From Gemmatimonadota bacterium (GTDB lineage Bacteria > Gemmatimonadota > Gemmatimonadetes > Longimicrobiales > Gaopeijiaceae), in the NCBI GenBank assembly GCA_028873815.1, contig JAPPNN010000027.1, positions 1-64,000 on the forward strand: a stretch of 64,000 nt of DNA, in the 5' to 3' direction. Both the position numbers and the translations under genes were made by a program. The first letter of the stretch is position 1. Each line of letters starts with the position of its first letter. The notes beneath the pieces are model-generated. The model made no database searches. It was not told the DNA's origin and saw nothing but the letters and a program-made list of their open reading frames with translations. This document shows positions 17,534 to 25,975 of the stretch, one piece after another.

Positions 17534-18250
17534 ATGCATTTGCCAACCAGGTCCTGCCGCATCCTCGCCGTCTCCGCCTTGGGCACGCTCGCCCCTCTCG
17601 CGTCCGCCCCGTCACATGTCGCCGCTCAATCCGTATCCATCGGTGCCGACGTTGTCAGCCGCTATGTCTGGCGTGGGCTCGATTTCGGTGAATCGATGTC
17701 GGTGCAGCCTGCGCTGACGCTGGGCGCGGGCGGCTTCGAGTTCGGGGCCTGGGGCTCCTACTCGATCTCCGCCGATGGCGCGTCCGCAAACGAAAACGAC
17801 CTCTGGTTCACCTATACGGTCACGACCTCTTCGGGAGCTTCCTTCGCGGTCGGGGCCACAGACTACTACTTCCCCGGCCCCGGCGCCGATGGCTTCAGCT
17901 ACAAGAGCGCCCATACATGGGAGTTCTCATTGGCCTTCTCCGGACCCGAGTCGTTCCCCCTGTCGCTCTTCGCCGGCCTCATCAACGACGACGACAAGCC
18001 CATGTACGTAGAGGCGGGCCTGCCCCTGCCGGCGGGCGAAGGCGTGGAACTCGGTCTGCACGCGGGCATGGTCACCGCCGAAAGCGGTTTCTACGGGACC
18101 GATGGCGCCGCCATCGTGAACCTTGGAATCACGGCTGGCAAGGACTTGCAGATCACGGAGTCGTTCGCGCTGCCGATGAACGTCTCCTACATCATCAACC
18201 CCGACCAGGATCGCGCGTTTCTGGTATTCGGGATCAGTCTGGCACCGTAG
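17534..18250 (+). CDS. TorF-family putative porin
   Basis: 238 residues with a signal peptide ending near HVAAQ and alternating beta strands to the C-terminus (FGISLAP). SIGADVVSRYVWRGLDFG is the hallmark opening of TorF-type (gcw_chp) outer membrane proteins. ATG at 17534 is preceded by AGGAAAGG. It follows the transglutaminase by 62 bp and may be part of the same transcript; the substrate is unknown. Confidence 0.82.
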   Translation: MHLPTRSCRILAVSALGTLAPLASAPSHVAAQSVSIGADVVSRYVWRGLDFGESMSVQPALTLGAGGFEFGAWGSYSISADGASANENDLWFTYTVTTSSGASFAVGATDYYFPGPGADGFSYKSAHTWEFSLAFSGPESFPLSLFAGLINDDDKPMYVEAGLPLPAGEGVELGLHAGMVTAESGFYGTDGAAIVNLGITAGKDLQITESFALPMNVSYIINPDQDRAFLVFGISLAP

Positions 18251-18283
18251 TCGGACCGGTCGCCGGTCGCGCACGGGCGTAGT

Positions 18284-18301
18284 CGGCTCGGACGGGAGCC
18301 G
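18284..18301. terminator. Hairpin between convergent porin and SCO genes
   Basis: CGGCTC (18284-18289) pairs with GAGCCG (18296-18301) over a 6-nt loop, inside the 73-bp gap between two convergent genes. No T-run, so only a candidate terminator. Confidence 0.3.
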
Positions 18302-18323
18302 CGCCAGCGCCGGAGGGGCACGT

Positions 18324-19295
18324 TCACATCCGCCGCGCCAGCTCCTCGATCAGGTCGGCGTGTCCGCTCGCCGCGTAGACGATCGTGCCGGCGCCGTCCA
18401 GGAGGTAGACCAGCGCGGGGTGGACGATGTCGCCCGTGTCCATGACTCGTTCCCGCGCCACCTGGAGGGCATCGAGCGCGGCGTTGACCGCCTCGACCGG
18501 GCCGGACAGCAGGTATGCGCCGCCGCGGGCCTCTCCGGTTGCCTCCCCCGCACCAGCCCCGCCGCCAACCAGGTGGAACTGCCGCGCCAGCGATGGAAGC
18601 CGCGCGGGGGTGTCCCGCCAGGGGTCCAGCGTGATCACCACGAGGTCCATCTCGTGGCCCTCGGCCCGGAACCGGTCCTGGACCTGCCGCGCGTTCATGA
18701 CGGTCATGGGACATACGGTCGCGCAGTGTCCGAAGCCGAACGTGAGAAGCGCGGGCCGGCCCGCGACGCGCTCCCAGCGAAACGTATCGCCGTACTGGTC
18801 CACAAGCCCCGCGACCTCGGGCAAGGGCCGGTCCAGCCGCGGATAGGAGGCGGGCACCCTGGCGCTGGCCACCTCCATCCACTCGGCGTCGCGGGGAGCA
18901 TCCACGACGCGCAAGATGGCCAGCACGGCCCCCGCCACCAGCACCCCGGTCACGCCCGCCACCCCGAGCCGCCCCGCCGGCGAAGCGAGCGCCCTTCGGA
19001 CGCCCGTCCGCACGGCATCGCCCGCGATCACCATCAGCACCGCCAGCATCCCGATCGGCTGGCCGACGAGCAACAGCCACCCGGACGCATCGGGCAGCCC
19101 GGACGCTCCGGCGTTGAAGCACACCGCGCGCGCGCGCTCCAGCCACGCCGGAGGGACCCCCTCGACCGGCCACAGTGCCAGAGCCCACCACGCGACGGTG
19201 ATCACGGCCAGGGCCACCAGCCCGATCATGGCTCCGCGCACGGCCGCCGGCGAAGGGGCCGGCGCGTCCCGGGGCGTCGACGGCTTCACGCTCAT
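18324..19295 (-). CDS. SCO1/SenC-family copper chaperone, membrane anchored
   Basis: 323 residues. N-terminal half has three hydrophobic segments (about 20-45, 72-90, 108-130); the C-terminal half is the thioredoxin-fold SCO domain with the copper-binding CATVC pair in FGHCATVCPM, ITLDPWRDTP and the conserved His in DTGDIVHPAL. SCO proteins load the CuA centre of subunit II. The ATG at 19295 overlaps the stop of subunit I by 4 bp and has GGGAGG just before it; a GTG at 19307 is a less likely start. Fusion of extra N-terminal membrane helices is unusual for SCO proteins, which normally have one. Confidence 0.9.
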   Translation of the reverse strand: MSVKPSTPRDAPAPSPAAVRGAMIGLVALAVITVAWWALALWPVEGVPPAWLERARAVCFNAGASGLPDASGWLLLVGQPIGMLAVLMVIAGDAVRTGVRRALASPAGRLGVAGVTGVLVAGAVLAILRVVDAPRDAEWMEVASARVPASYPRLDRPLPEVAGLVDQYGDTFRWERVAGRPALLTFGFGHCATVCPMTVMNARQVQDRFRAEGHEMDLVVITLDPWRDTPARLPSLARQFHLVGGGAGAGEATGEARGGAYLLSGPVEAVNAALDALQVARERVMDTGDIVHPALVYLLDGAGTIVYAASGHADLIEELARRM

Positions 19296-21013
19296 CCCAC
19301 CTCCCACAGGAACGACAGCAGCGCCCAGTTCACGAAGTAGTAGAGGATGAACGCCGCCAGGAAGATGAGCACCATCACCATCGTACCCGGGACCGGTCCC
19401 AGGCGGCCCGAAGGCTTCAGCGCCTCCCTGTCCTCGGGCACGAGTGCCCGCGGCGGATTCGTAATGCCCGGCGGCAGGCCGCGTCCCGTGGCACCCAGCC
19501 CGGAGTCGTCCGCGGCCATCCTGCGGCCGAAGAAGACCGACACCACCGTCACCACGATGTAGATCGCGCCGCCCAGGATCGCGATCAGCCCGCCCACCGC
19601 CATCACCCCGATGATGAGGTTCACGGCCGGCGAGAACTCGGGCTGGAAGAGTGCCTGGTTGAAGCCGATGTCCCAGTGGCGGCGCGGCACACCGAAGGTG
19701 CCGGCGAAGGTCATCGCCATCGAGAAGATCAGCATGCCGACGGCGAAGAGGTACGGCTGGATCTTCGCGAGTCTGTAGAAGGCGATCTCCCGCCGGAAGA
19801 TGAGCGGAATCACGTAGTAGGTGATCCCCATGAAGGCCATCGCGGTCCCCGACACCACGGTGGCGTGGAAGTGCCCGGGGATCCGCAGGGTGTTATGCGC
19901 GATTATATTGATCTGCTCGGTCCCGAAAGTCACGCCGGTGATCCCGCCCACGAACCCGAATACCACGATCGAGAACGCCAGCGAACTGAAGCCGGGATCA
20001 CCCCAGGGGGCCCGCTTTAGCCACCCGAAGAGCCCCTGTGTGGCCCCCCGCAGCCGCATGCCCAGCTCCGTCCCGGCGGGTACCGTGAACCCGTGGATCA
20101 TGGAGGCCAGCACGGCCATGTACATGAAGTAGCTGGTGTTCCACACCTTCCACGACGGACCCATGCCGGGGTCCACCAGCAGGTGGTGCGCCGACGCCAT
20201 CGAGATGAACAGGACGTACAGGACGAAGGCCGTGCGGCTCACCTTTTCGTTGAGCACGACTGCGCCTACCGTCAGCGCCCCAAGCAGATACCAGATCGAA
20301 ACCATGGCGGCCACGTTGATCTGCTGGGACGAATGACCGAGTCCCCACCAGATCAGGCGGTACATCTGGGCGTCCACGTTCATCATGTCGAGCGACCAGA
20401 GGAAGGTGGGGATGTAGATGATCGCCCCGTGCAGCAGCGTGACCGCCGCGATCGCCGCCGCCGTGAGCGCCCCGTAGGTGACCAGCGGCACCGACCCCTC
20501 GTACGCCTTCTCGCGTTTCGCCACGACGAGGATGGCGAAGAAGTGCCCGACCACCGTCAGGGCGCCGACCGCGAACAGGATCACGCCCAAGTAGAAGAGC
20601 GGGTGCGCGCGGAGCGGCACGTACGACGTGAACAGCACGTCGGCGCGGCCCGTCCACATCGTCCACTCAACCATCAGCGTGCCCACCACCATGAGCACGA
20701 AGGCGATCCACCCGGTCTTCGGCGCGGGAACCCGGCAGTTGAGCAGCACGGCGGACGCGAAGTACAGCACCGCCATCTCGAAGAAGATGATGAAGAAGAT
20801 GAGCATGTTCATGCCGTGCACGGTCAGCATGCGGTAGAACATCTCGGCTTCGAGCAGGAGGACGGCCTCCCAGCGGGTCAGCAGGACCAGCACCGCCGCG
20901 ACTCCCCCGACGAGAAGAGCGACGGTGGCGGCAACCGCGTTGGCCTTGATCAGGCTGTCGGCCGTGCGGTGCACCTTGAGACCCGTTGTCGGGCAGCTGC
21001 GGAAGGGGTTCAT
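19292..21013 (-). CDS. Heme-copper oxidase superfamily subunit I lacking the active-site Tyr (probable NO reductase)
   Basis: 573 residues, about 13-14 membrane helices, closest in motifs to the B (ba3) type. Low-spin heme ligands are H66 and H383, high-spin heme ligand H381 (RIPGHFHATV), CuB ligands H227, H276 and H277 (SAHHLLVDPG). In oxygen reductases the CuB His is followed four residues later by a cross-linked Tyr (HPxVY); here the segment reads GHSSQQ, with Q231 at that place. Loss of this Tyr is characteristic of nitric oxide reductases derived from oxidases. The gene order subunit II - subunit I - SenC is the same as the norSY-senC cluster of ammonia oxidisers. Overlaps both neighbours by 4 bp. 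Confidence 0.85.
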   Translation of the reverse strand: MNPFRSCPTTGLKVHRTADSLIKANAVAATVALLVGGVAAVLVLLTRWEAVLLLEAEMFYRMLTVHGMNMLIFFIIFFEMAVLYFASAVLLNCRVPAPKTGWIAFVLMVVGTLMVEWTMWTGRADVLFTSYVPLRAHPLFYLGVILFAVGALTVVGHFFAILVVAKREKAYEGSVPLVTYGALTAAAIAAVTLLHGAIIYIPTFLWSLDMMNVDAQMYRLIWWGLGHSSQQINVAAMVSIWYLLGALTVGAVVLNEKVSRTAFVLYVLFISMASAHHLLVDPGMGPSWKVWNTSYFMYMAVLASMIHGFTVPAGTELGMRLRGATQGLFGWLKRAPWGDPGFSSLAFSIVVFGFVGGITGVTFGTEQINIIAHNTLRIPGHFHATVVSGTAMAFMGITYYVIPLIFRREIAFYRLAKIQPYLFAVGMLIFSMAMTFAGTFGVPRRHWDIGFNQALFQPEFSPAVNLIIGVMAVGGLIAILGGAIYIVVTVVSVFFGRRMAADDSGLGATGRGLPPGITNPPRALVPEDREALKPSGRLGPVPGTMVMVLIFLAAFILYYFVNWALLSFLWEVG

Positions 21014-21651
21014 CGGCCACCTCCCGTGTTGGCGCCGCCGTCGGCATCGGCGCTCGAGCGTCCACCCGCCGTTCCGCCCGCCAGTCCGTCCGCCGATCCG
21101 CCCACCGCCGCGCCGGCCGGCTCCACGATGATCTTGCCGACCATGAGGTGGTGGCCGATCCCGCAGAACTCGTTGCACATCACGTGGAACTCGCCGGGCT
21201 GGTTGGGCACGATGCGCAGGCCGTAGTCGTAGCCCGGAACGACCTGGAAGTTGATGTTGAGCGGGTACAGGCTGAAGCCGTGGTTCACGTCGAGCGAGGA
21301 AAGGTGAAGCGTGTACTCGGCGCCTTGGCGCAGCCGCACCACGGGGAGCCAAGCGTACTGGGACGCCTGGAGGTACACGTCGCTGCCCGGGGGCGGCTCC
21401 ACGACGGGGAGCCCGTTGTCGGTGCCCACCTGGTACTCCTGCACGAATTCCAGAACGCGGGCCTGGTAGGCGGCCGGGTCCACCCGGTGCCGGATCCCCG
21501 AGGGGTTCTGGCCACCTCGAAGATGCCAGAGCGGCATCATCGCGAAGAGGACCATGCACCAGGCGAAGGCGATCCAGACCCAGATCTTCTCGTGCCGGCC
21601 CACCTTTTTCCACCAGACGCGCTCCGGCGCCTCGATTCCGGTTCGGTACAT
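21010..21651 (-). CDS. Heme-copper oxidase subunit II with CuA centre
   Basis: 213 residues: one N-terminal membrane helix (about 22-42), then a periplasmic cupredoxin domain. The binuclear CuA site is complete: H in LDVNHGFSLYP and the C-x3-C-x3-H-x2-M set in CNEFCGIGHHLM. It accepts electrons from a soluble donor (cytochrome c or cupredoxin) and passes them to subunit I. The last about 35 residues are a Gly/Ala/Ser-rich tail. Stop overlaps the subunit I start (ATGA). An intact CuA with a Tyr-less subunit I rules out a cNorB/qNorB type. Confidence 0.92.
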   Translation of the reverse strand: MYRTGIEAPERVWWKKVGRHEKIWVWIAFAWCMVLFAMMPLWHLRGGQNPSGIRHRVDPAAYQARVLEFVQEYQVGTDNGLPVVEPPPGSDVYLQASQYAWLPVVRLRQGAEYTLHLSSLDVNHGFSLYPLNINFQVVPGYDYGLRIVPNQPGEFHVMCNEFCGIGHHLMVGKIIVEPAGAAVGGSADGLAGGTAGGRSSADADGGANTGGGR

Positions 21652-21667
21652 TGGACGCGTCCTTCCC

Positions 21668-21856
21668 TTATGGCAGGGGTGCGGGTTCGAGGGACATGAT
21701 CTCCAGCATGCCCCAGGCCGTGAAGAAGACGAACATCACCACGATGCACGCCGCGAGCAGCAGGAACGGGCTGTCGTAGAGGCGCTGCATGAGCGGCACG
21801 GGGGCGTCCGGCTCCGCGGGCGGCGGCTGGGAGGAGGGGGATGCGGTATCGGACAT
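21668..21856 (-). CDS. Possible internal-start 62-residue membrane subunit (oxidase subunit IIa-like)
   Basis: In-frame internal ATG at 21856 inside the Rrf2 reading frame, preceded by GAAGGAACCCGACGCC, a good ribosome site at 9-10 bp. The product would be a Pro-rich head followed by one membrane helix (SPFLLLAACIVVMFVFFTAW). Small single-helix subunits accompany B-type oxidases such as Thermus ba3, and this one sits 16 bp before subunit II. Whether it is made alone, only as part of the Rrf2 fusion, or both, cannot be told from sequence. Confidence 0.5.
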   Translation of the reverse strand: MSDTASPSSQPPPAEPDAPVPLMQRLYDSPFLLLAACIVVMFVFFTAWGMLEIMSLEPAPLP

Positions 21857-22309
21857 GGCGTCGGGTTCCTTCGCTACGGGGAGTGGGGAGCGCCCCCGGA
21901 CCATGGGGGCCGCCGGGGCGAGCAGGTCGCCCACGGTCGTTTCGGCAAAAAAGCTGTCGATGGCCTCGCGCACCTCGCACCACCGGCCGTGCATGGCGCA
22001 GGGGTTGACCTCGGAACACTGCGGGCGCCCCAGGAGGCAGCGCCGTTCGGGTCCTTCCGGGTCGATGGCTTCCACAATCCGGCCCAGGGTCAGCTCGGTC
22101 GCGGGCGCGGTGAGCACGTAGCCACCGCCACGGCCGCGCGTCGCAGAGAGGATTCCGTGCTGCACCAGCCGGTACAGGGTCTTCGACAGGTAGTTGTGCG
22201 GCAGATCGAGCTCCCGGGCCAGCGTTCTTGCAGAGACCGGTCCGGACGCTTCCCGTTCGGCGACGAACAGGATCGCACGGAGTGCGTTGCGGGCCGTCTT
22301 GGAGATCAT
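21668..22309 (-). CDS. Rrf2-family Fe-S regulator fused in frame to a small membrane segment
   Basis: 213 residues. Residues 1-135 are an Rrf2 winged helix (SARTLARELDLPHNYLSKTL recognition region) with four cysteines C91, C98, C104 and C111, suitable for an Fe-S cluster as in NsrR/IscR. NsrR senses NO, which fits the neighbouring oxidase locus. Unusually the frame runs on without a stop through a Pro-rich linker into one membrane helix (about 181-203). An internal ATG (21856) with its own ribosome site could start a separate small protein from the same frame. Likely autoregulates this operon and the divergent cytochrome b gene. Confidence 0.85.
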   Translation of the reverse strand: MISKTARNALRAILFVAEREASGPVSARTLARELDLPHNYLSKTLYRLVQHGILSATRGRGGGYVLTAPATELTLGRIVEAIDPEGPERRCLLGRPQCSEVNPCAMHGRWCEVREAIDSFFAETTVGDLLAPAAPMVRGRSPLPVAKEPDAMSDTASPSSQPPPAEPDAPVPLMQRLYDSPFLLLAACIVVMFVFFTAWGMLEIMSLEPAPLP

Positions 22310-22448
22310 CCCGACCTCTCATTCTCTGATTCCTCTATTCCGGATAACAACATGATGATATGATTGATTACACGATGCAAGCCGCGCCGGGCTCTTCCGG
22401 TGCCACCGCCAACCTTGATACCCTTCGACCCCTTCGGCAGGATCGCCA
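22310..22448. promoter_or_regulatory. AT-rich divergent promoter between rrf2 and cytochrome b genes
   Basis: 139 bp whose part 22318-22372 is far richer in A/T than its surroundings, with a TATGAT at about 22358 suitable as a -10 box for the rightward gene. It probably serves both the oxidase operon and the cytochrome b operon and is the likely Rrf2 target. I could not find a clear palindrome matching known NsrR or IscR sites. Confidence 0.45.
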
Positions 22449-23987
22449 ATGCTCAAGCAAGCCCTCGGCCATGTCCTGAAGCGGCTGGATAGCTGGGCCG
22501 ACCGGCTGTACGGGTGGAAGTGGAATCCCCTCTACCAGTCTGGGGCGCTGGTCATCGTCTGCCTCGCGGTGCTGCTCGTAACGGGGCTCTACCTCATCTT
22601 CTTCTACCGCATCGGCGCGCCCTACGAGTCGATGGTCCGCATCGATGCGCAGGCCTGGGGAGGACGCTGGATCCGCTCGCTTCACAGGTACTCCGCCGAC
22701 GCTTCCGTGGTGGCGGTCGTGATCCACGCGCTCCGGATGTTCTGCCAGGGCCGCAGCTGGGGGCCGCGGGCGCTGGCATGGATTTCGGGGGTCTTACTGG
22801 TCTTCCTCCTGTATGTATGCGGCTGGACCGGCTACGTGATGGTGTGGGACGGTCACGCACAGCTCCTCGCGACCGAGGGGGCGCGGCTCCTCGACGCACT
22901 TCCCCTCTTCTCCGAGCCCATATCGCGGACTTTCGCCGGCGCGGACCCGCTGCCGTCGGCGTTCTTTTTCATGAACCTCTTCCTCCACATCGCCATCCCG
23001 GTCGGCGTGGTGATGTTCCTGTGGCTGCACGTCTCCCGCGTCGCCCGCCCGGTCCTCCTTCCGCCGAGGCCACTTCTGTGGACGGCCGTCGGACTGTTGA
23101 CCGCAGCGGCGATCCTCCTGCCCGTCCGGCTCGGGCCGGGCGCCGATCTCCTGCGCGTGCCGGGAGAAGTCGCGGTGAACGCCTTTTATTCGTTCTGGCT
23201 CCCGGCGATCGATTCGGCACCTCCCGCACTGGTATGGGCCGTCGGCAGCATACTCGTCCTGGTGTTCCTGGCCGTCCCCTTCCTGACCCGCCCCCGCGAC
23301 GACCGGCGACCGGAACCGTCGTCCGTATCGAGCCGGCTCTGCACCTCGTGCGAGCAGTGCTACGTGGACTGTCCATACGACGCCATCCGGATGGTGGAGC
23401 GCACCGATGGGCGTGATGGACTTGTCGCGCAGGTGAATCCCGACTCGTGTGTGAGTTGCGGGATCTGCGCCGGATCCTGTGCGCCGATGGGCGTGGGACC
23501 GCCCGGACGCACAGGACGCGATCAGTTGGCCCGGGTCCGGGAGTACGTGGCGAAGGGTGGCTGCGGTCCGGGGGACATCGTGCTCGTCGGGTGCGGCCGG
23601 TCTGCCACGGGCGCACGGGAGGACGATGATGCGCCGCGCTTCCCTATCTCGTGCGCGGGGAACCTGCACAGTTCGGTCGTCGAGTACCTGGTGCGGGCCG
23701 GTGTCCGGGGGGTGTTGGTCGTTGCCTGCCCGCCGCGCGACTGCTGGGGCCGGGAAGGACCCAAATGGCTTGGCGAGCGGCTGTTCAACCGGCGGGAAGC
23801 GGAACTGAAGGAGCGCGTCGACCGGCGGCGGGTGCGAGTCGCGTATGCTTCTTCGTTCGACGGGCGTGCGCTGGCAGCGGCCCTGGATGACTTCTCGCGG
23901 GCGCTCGCGCGGCTCGACGCACCTTCGGGCGAGACACGTATCGAGGTCGACACGGAGTGCGAGGTCGTGGTGGAGTCGGCGCAGTGA
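22449..23987 (+). CDS. Cytochrome b - di-[4Fe-4S] ferredoxin - FlpD/MvhD fusion protein
   Basis: 512 residues joining three redox modules. Residues 1-200: cytochrome b/b6 N-terminal domain with two bis-His heme sites (H79/H180 and H93/H194). Residues about 207-280: two more hydrophobic segments. Residues 298-344: two ferredoxin clusters, CTSCEQCYVDCP (C298, C301, C304, C308) and CVSCGICAGSC (C334, C337, C340, C344). Residues about 376-475: FlpD/MvhD-like domain with C382, C402, C427 and C432, the region that links electron flow to heterodisulfide reductase-type enzymes. It probably moves electrons between the quinone pool and a cytoplasmic partner. Divergent from the oxidase operon. Confidence 0.85.
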   Translation: MLKQALGHVLKRLDSWADRLYGWKWNPLYQSGALVIVCLAVLLVTGLYLIFFYRIGAPYESMVRIDAQAWGGRWIRSLHRYSADASVVAVVIHALRMFCQGRSWGPRALAWISGVLLVFLLYVCGWTGYVMVWDGHAQLLATEGARLLDALPLFSEPISRTFAGADPLPSAFFFMNLFLHIAIPVGVVMFLWLHVSRVARPVLLPPRPLLWTAVGLLTAAAILLPVRLGPGADLLRVPGEVAVNAFYSFWLPAIDSAPPALVWAVGSILVLVFLAVPFLTRPRDDRRPEPSSVSSRLCTSCEQCYVDCPYDAIRMVERTDGRDGLVAQVNPDSCVSCGICAGSCAPMGVGPPGRTGRDQLARVREYVAKGGCGPGDIVLVGCGRSATGAREDDDAPRFPISCAGNLHSSVVEYLVRAGVRGVLVVACPPRDCWGREGPKWLGERLFNRREAELKERVDRRRVRVAYASSFDGRALAAALDDFSRALARLDAPSGETRIEVDTECEVVVESAQ

Positions 23988-24559
23988 CGATGAGAACCCT
24001 CGGCCGGCGTGTCGTGGGCGCGTTGTGCGCCGTCGGCGTCGTCCTTGCGACCGTCATCCTGTCCCGCGTCGCGTGGCAGAGCGCGGATCCGGACACCGCC
24101 GAGCTGCGATTGTCGTGGCGCATTCCTGCACCCGCGCGCCAGGAGTGCCGACCGCCCACCGAAGCGGAGCTCAGGGACGTTCTCCCGCACATGCGCCCCG
24201 CGGAGGTCTGCACGGACGAGGCGATTCCCTTCCGGCTCACAATCGCGCTGGACGGAGATACGCTGCTATCCGAGCCGATCGTCAGGTCCGGCCCACGGGC
24301 ACGTACGATCACCGTCTTCAGGAGCTTTCGCATACCCGCCGGCAGCTACGCTCTGGAGGTGGCCTTTCTCCCCGAATTGCCTCCGGGTCCTGAACGCGGG
24401 GTCACGGATGCGCCGGCGCGGGGCTCGGTGCCGGAATCCGTGTCTGCCCAGCAGGACCTCGCCACGACGCTGCGCACCCGGGTATTCGCCGATCCCGGGG
24501 ACGTGATTCTGATATCCCCCGACGAGACCGGACAGCTTGTGGTGATTGATCCCGGGTGA
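23984..24559 (+). CDS. Membrane-anchored hypothetical protein in the cytochrome b operon
   Basis: 191 residues from a GTG at 23984 that overlaps the previous stop (GTGA) with GGTGGAG 9 bp ahead; an ATG at 23990 is an alternative. One N-terminal hydrophobic segment (about 10-30) then a soluble periplasmic domain with two cysteines and no motif I recognise. Tight coupling suggests it works with the cytochrome b-FlpD fusion. Function unknown. Confidence 0.7.
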   Translation: MTMRTLGRRVVGALCAVGVVLATVILSRVAWQSADPDTAELRLSWRIPAPARQECRPPTEAELRDVLPHMRPAEVCTDEAIPFRLTIALDGDTLLSEPIVRSGPRARTITVFRSFRIPAGSYALEVAFLPELPPGPERGVTDAPARGSVPESVSAQQDLATTLRTRVFADPGDVILISPDETGQLVVIDPG

Positions 24560-24638
24560 GGTTCAGCGGGCAGGCACGTGCGGGTACGCGTCGCCCCCGC
24601 CGTGCCATCATCGGCCGCCGTGTCTCGGGGGCCGGGGG

Positions 24639-25874
24639 TCAGTCTTCCCCTTCCGAGTCGGCCAGGATCCGATAGCGACGGATCTCTTCGCGATCAAGCG
24701 CGTCGCGCACGACGCCGATGACCCAGTCCGGTCCCCACCGCTTCACGTCGAGCCCGGCCGGGAGTTCGATCGCCGTTGCCGTCCCATTCGGATCCACCGT
24801 GATCCACACTCGCGGCGACCCAGTGTCCAGCCCGAACTCGCCGATGGCCACACCACCCTCGGTCGTGCCTCGGATTGCGCCGAAGTTCGGAGTCGTCGTG
24901 TGCCGGGCAATCTCACGCTGGTCACGCTTCAGGTCTTCCAGAGTGGGGACCTGAGCGGCATGCCGATACCTCTCGGTGATCCACGCCTCGAGGAGCTGAT
25001 CGGTCACCGGCATCGGACTGACGGACGACCGGACAACCATGCTTGGCGCGCCTCGGGCGGAGTACTTGCGCAGCTGCCAGCGTTCGTCGTCGGCGATCCA
25101 GACGCCGTCCAGGCCTGTCGCCACATGGAGGCGTCGGCCGAACGGAGGCTGAGTGACCTGCAGCAACCCGTCCTGGCTAAAAAGGGTGAGTTCCTCTCCG
25201 GGCCAGGTCCCCAACGTGTATACCGTGTCGCCCGTAGCAGATGCCGCAACGATCTCGACCGCCGGGCGCGCGGTGCCCTCCGCCGCAGGGGGGCGGTCGT
25301 AGAACGCGGCGATGGTGGAGCCGTCCGCAAGCAGACCCAGGGGCCTTGGAGGAACCGGGCAGGAGGTCGGGTCGAAGGCGCTCGCGGTCGCGAAGCTGCG
25401 AGCGAATGCACCCTCGGAATCGAAGACCGTGACACGCCGCAGGCCCCCGTCACCCGCCGCAAGGGAGTCCGACGGCAGCGAGGCGAGCCATTCGAGATAC
25501 CGGAACTCTCCGGGCCCGTCCCCGGTTCCACCCCAGGTGGCGATGTGCTCTCCGGCTGCGTCAAACAGCAGGATAGCGTTGCCGCTTCCGTCAATGACCG
25601 CGACGCGGCCACCCGACAACACTTCCACATCCCGTACGTCGGAGAGCAGAGTGGCGCCATCGCCCTCATCACTCCGAATGACCAGGTCGGGCTCGTCGGC
25701 CAGAGCGCGACGGTCCGCCCCTTCCAGCGGTGCCGGGCCGAGATCGGCGACCGTTATGCCGGCACTGTCGAAGACGGAAGCGGTCGCGATCGATGAGGAC
25801 GACTCGCAGCCGGCAGTGACGAGCGCGAGAAGGACGGTCAGGGCGGGGGTCGCTCCAATCGATCTCGTGTTCAC
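24639..25874 (-). CDS. 6-bladed beta-propeller lipoprotein, hypothetical
   Basis: 411 residues from a GTG at 25874. Lipoprotein signal with lipobox LVTAGC near residue 20. The body has repeated propeller strands (GRVAVIDGSGNAILLFDAAG, HIATWGGTGDGPGEF). The GxGxGPGEF loop is typical of the large family of secreted 6-bladed propeller proteins in Gemmatimonadota and Bacteroidota. Two relatives lie in the mobile element (38268 and 39618). Role unknown. It is the last chromosomal gene before the tRNA-Pro insertion. Confidence 0.75.
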   Translation of the reverse strand: MNTRSIGATPALTVLLALVTAGCESSSSIATASVFDSAGITVADLGPAPLEGADRRALADEPDLVIRSDEGDGATLLSDVRDVEVLSGGRVAVIDGSGNAILLFDAAGEHIATWGGTGDGPGEFRYLEWLASLPSDSLAAGDGGLRRVTVFDSEGAFARSFATASAFDPTSCPVPPRPLGLLADGSTIAAFYDRPPAAEGTARPAVEIVAASATGDTVYTLGTWPGEELTLFSQDGLLQVTQPPFGRRLHVATGLDGVWIADDERWQLRKYSARGAPSMVVRSSVSPMPVTDQLLEAWITERYRHAAQVPTLEDLKRDQREIARHTTTPNFGAIRGTTEGGVAIGEFGLDTGSPRVWITVDPNGTATAIELPAGLDVKRWGPDWVIGVVRDALDREEIRRYRILADSEGED

Positions 25875-25903
25875 GATTCGGTGTCTCCACGATCCCGTAG
25901 GTT

Positions 25904-25950
25904 CAATCGGGGGCGGCCGGATTAGAACCGGCGACCTCCTGCTCCCAAAG
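25904..25950 (-). repeat. Decayed att copy: 3' half of tRNA-Pro(UGG)
   Basis: 47 bp matching the anticodon-loop-to-3'-end part of tRNA-Pro at 47432-47505, with one extra G and one C-to-A change in the T-loop (TTCGAA became TTAGAA). No 5' half is present, so it is not a tRNA gene. It marks the outer boundary of the older of two tandem insertions. Confidence 0.85.
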
Positions 25951-25975
25951 ACCCTCCACAGGAGCCGCAAGTCAT

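Noticed and set aside
19292-21651. Ordinary ba3-type cytochrome c oxidase
   Set aside because: Overall motifs fit B-type, but the cross-linked Tyr is replaced by Gln, so I do not call it an oxygen reductase.
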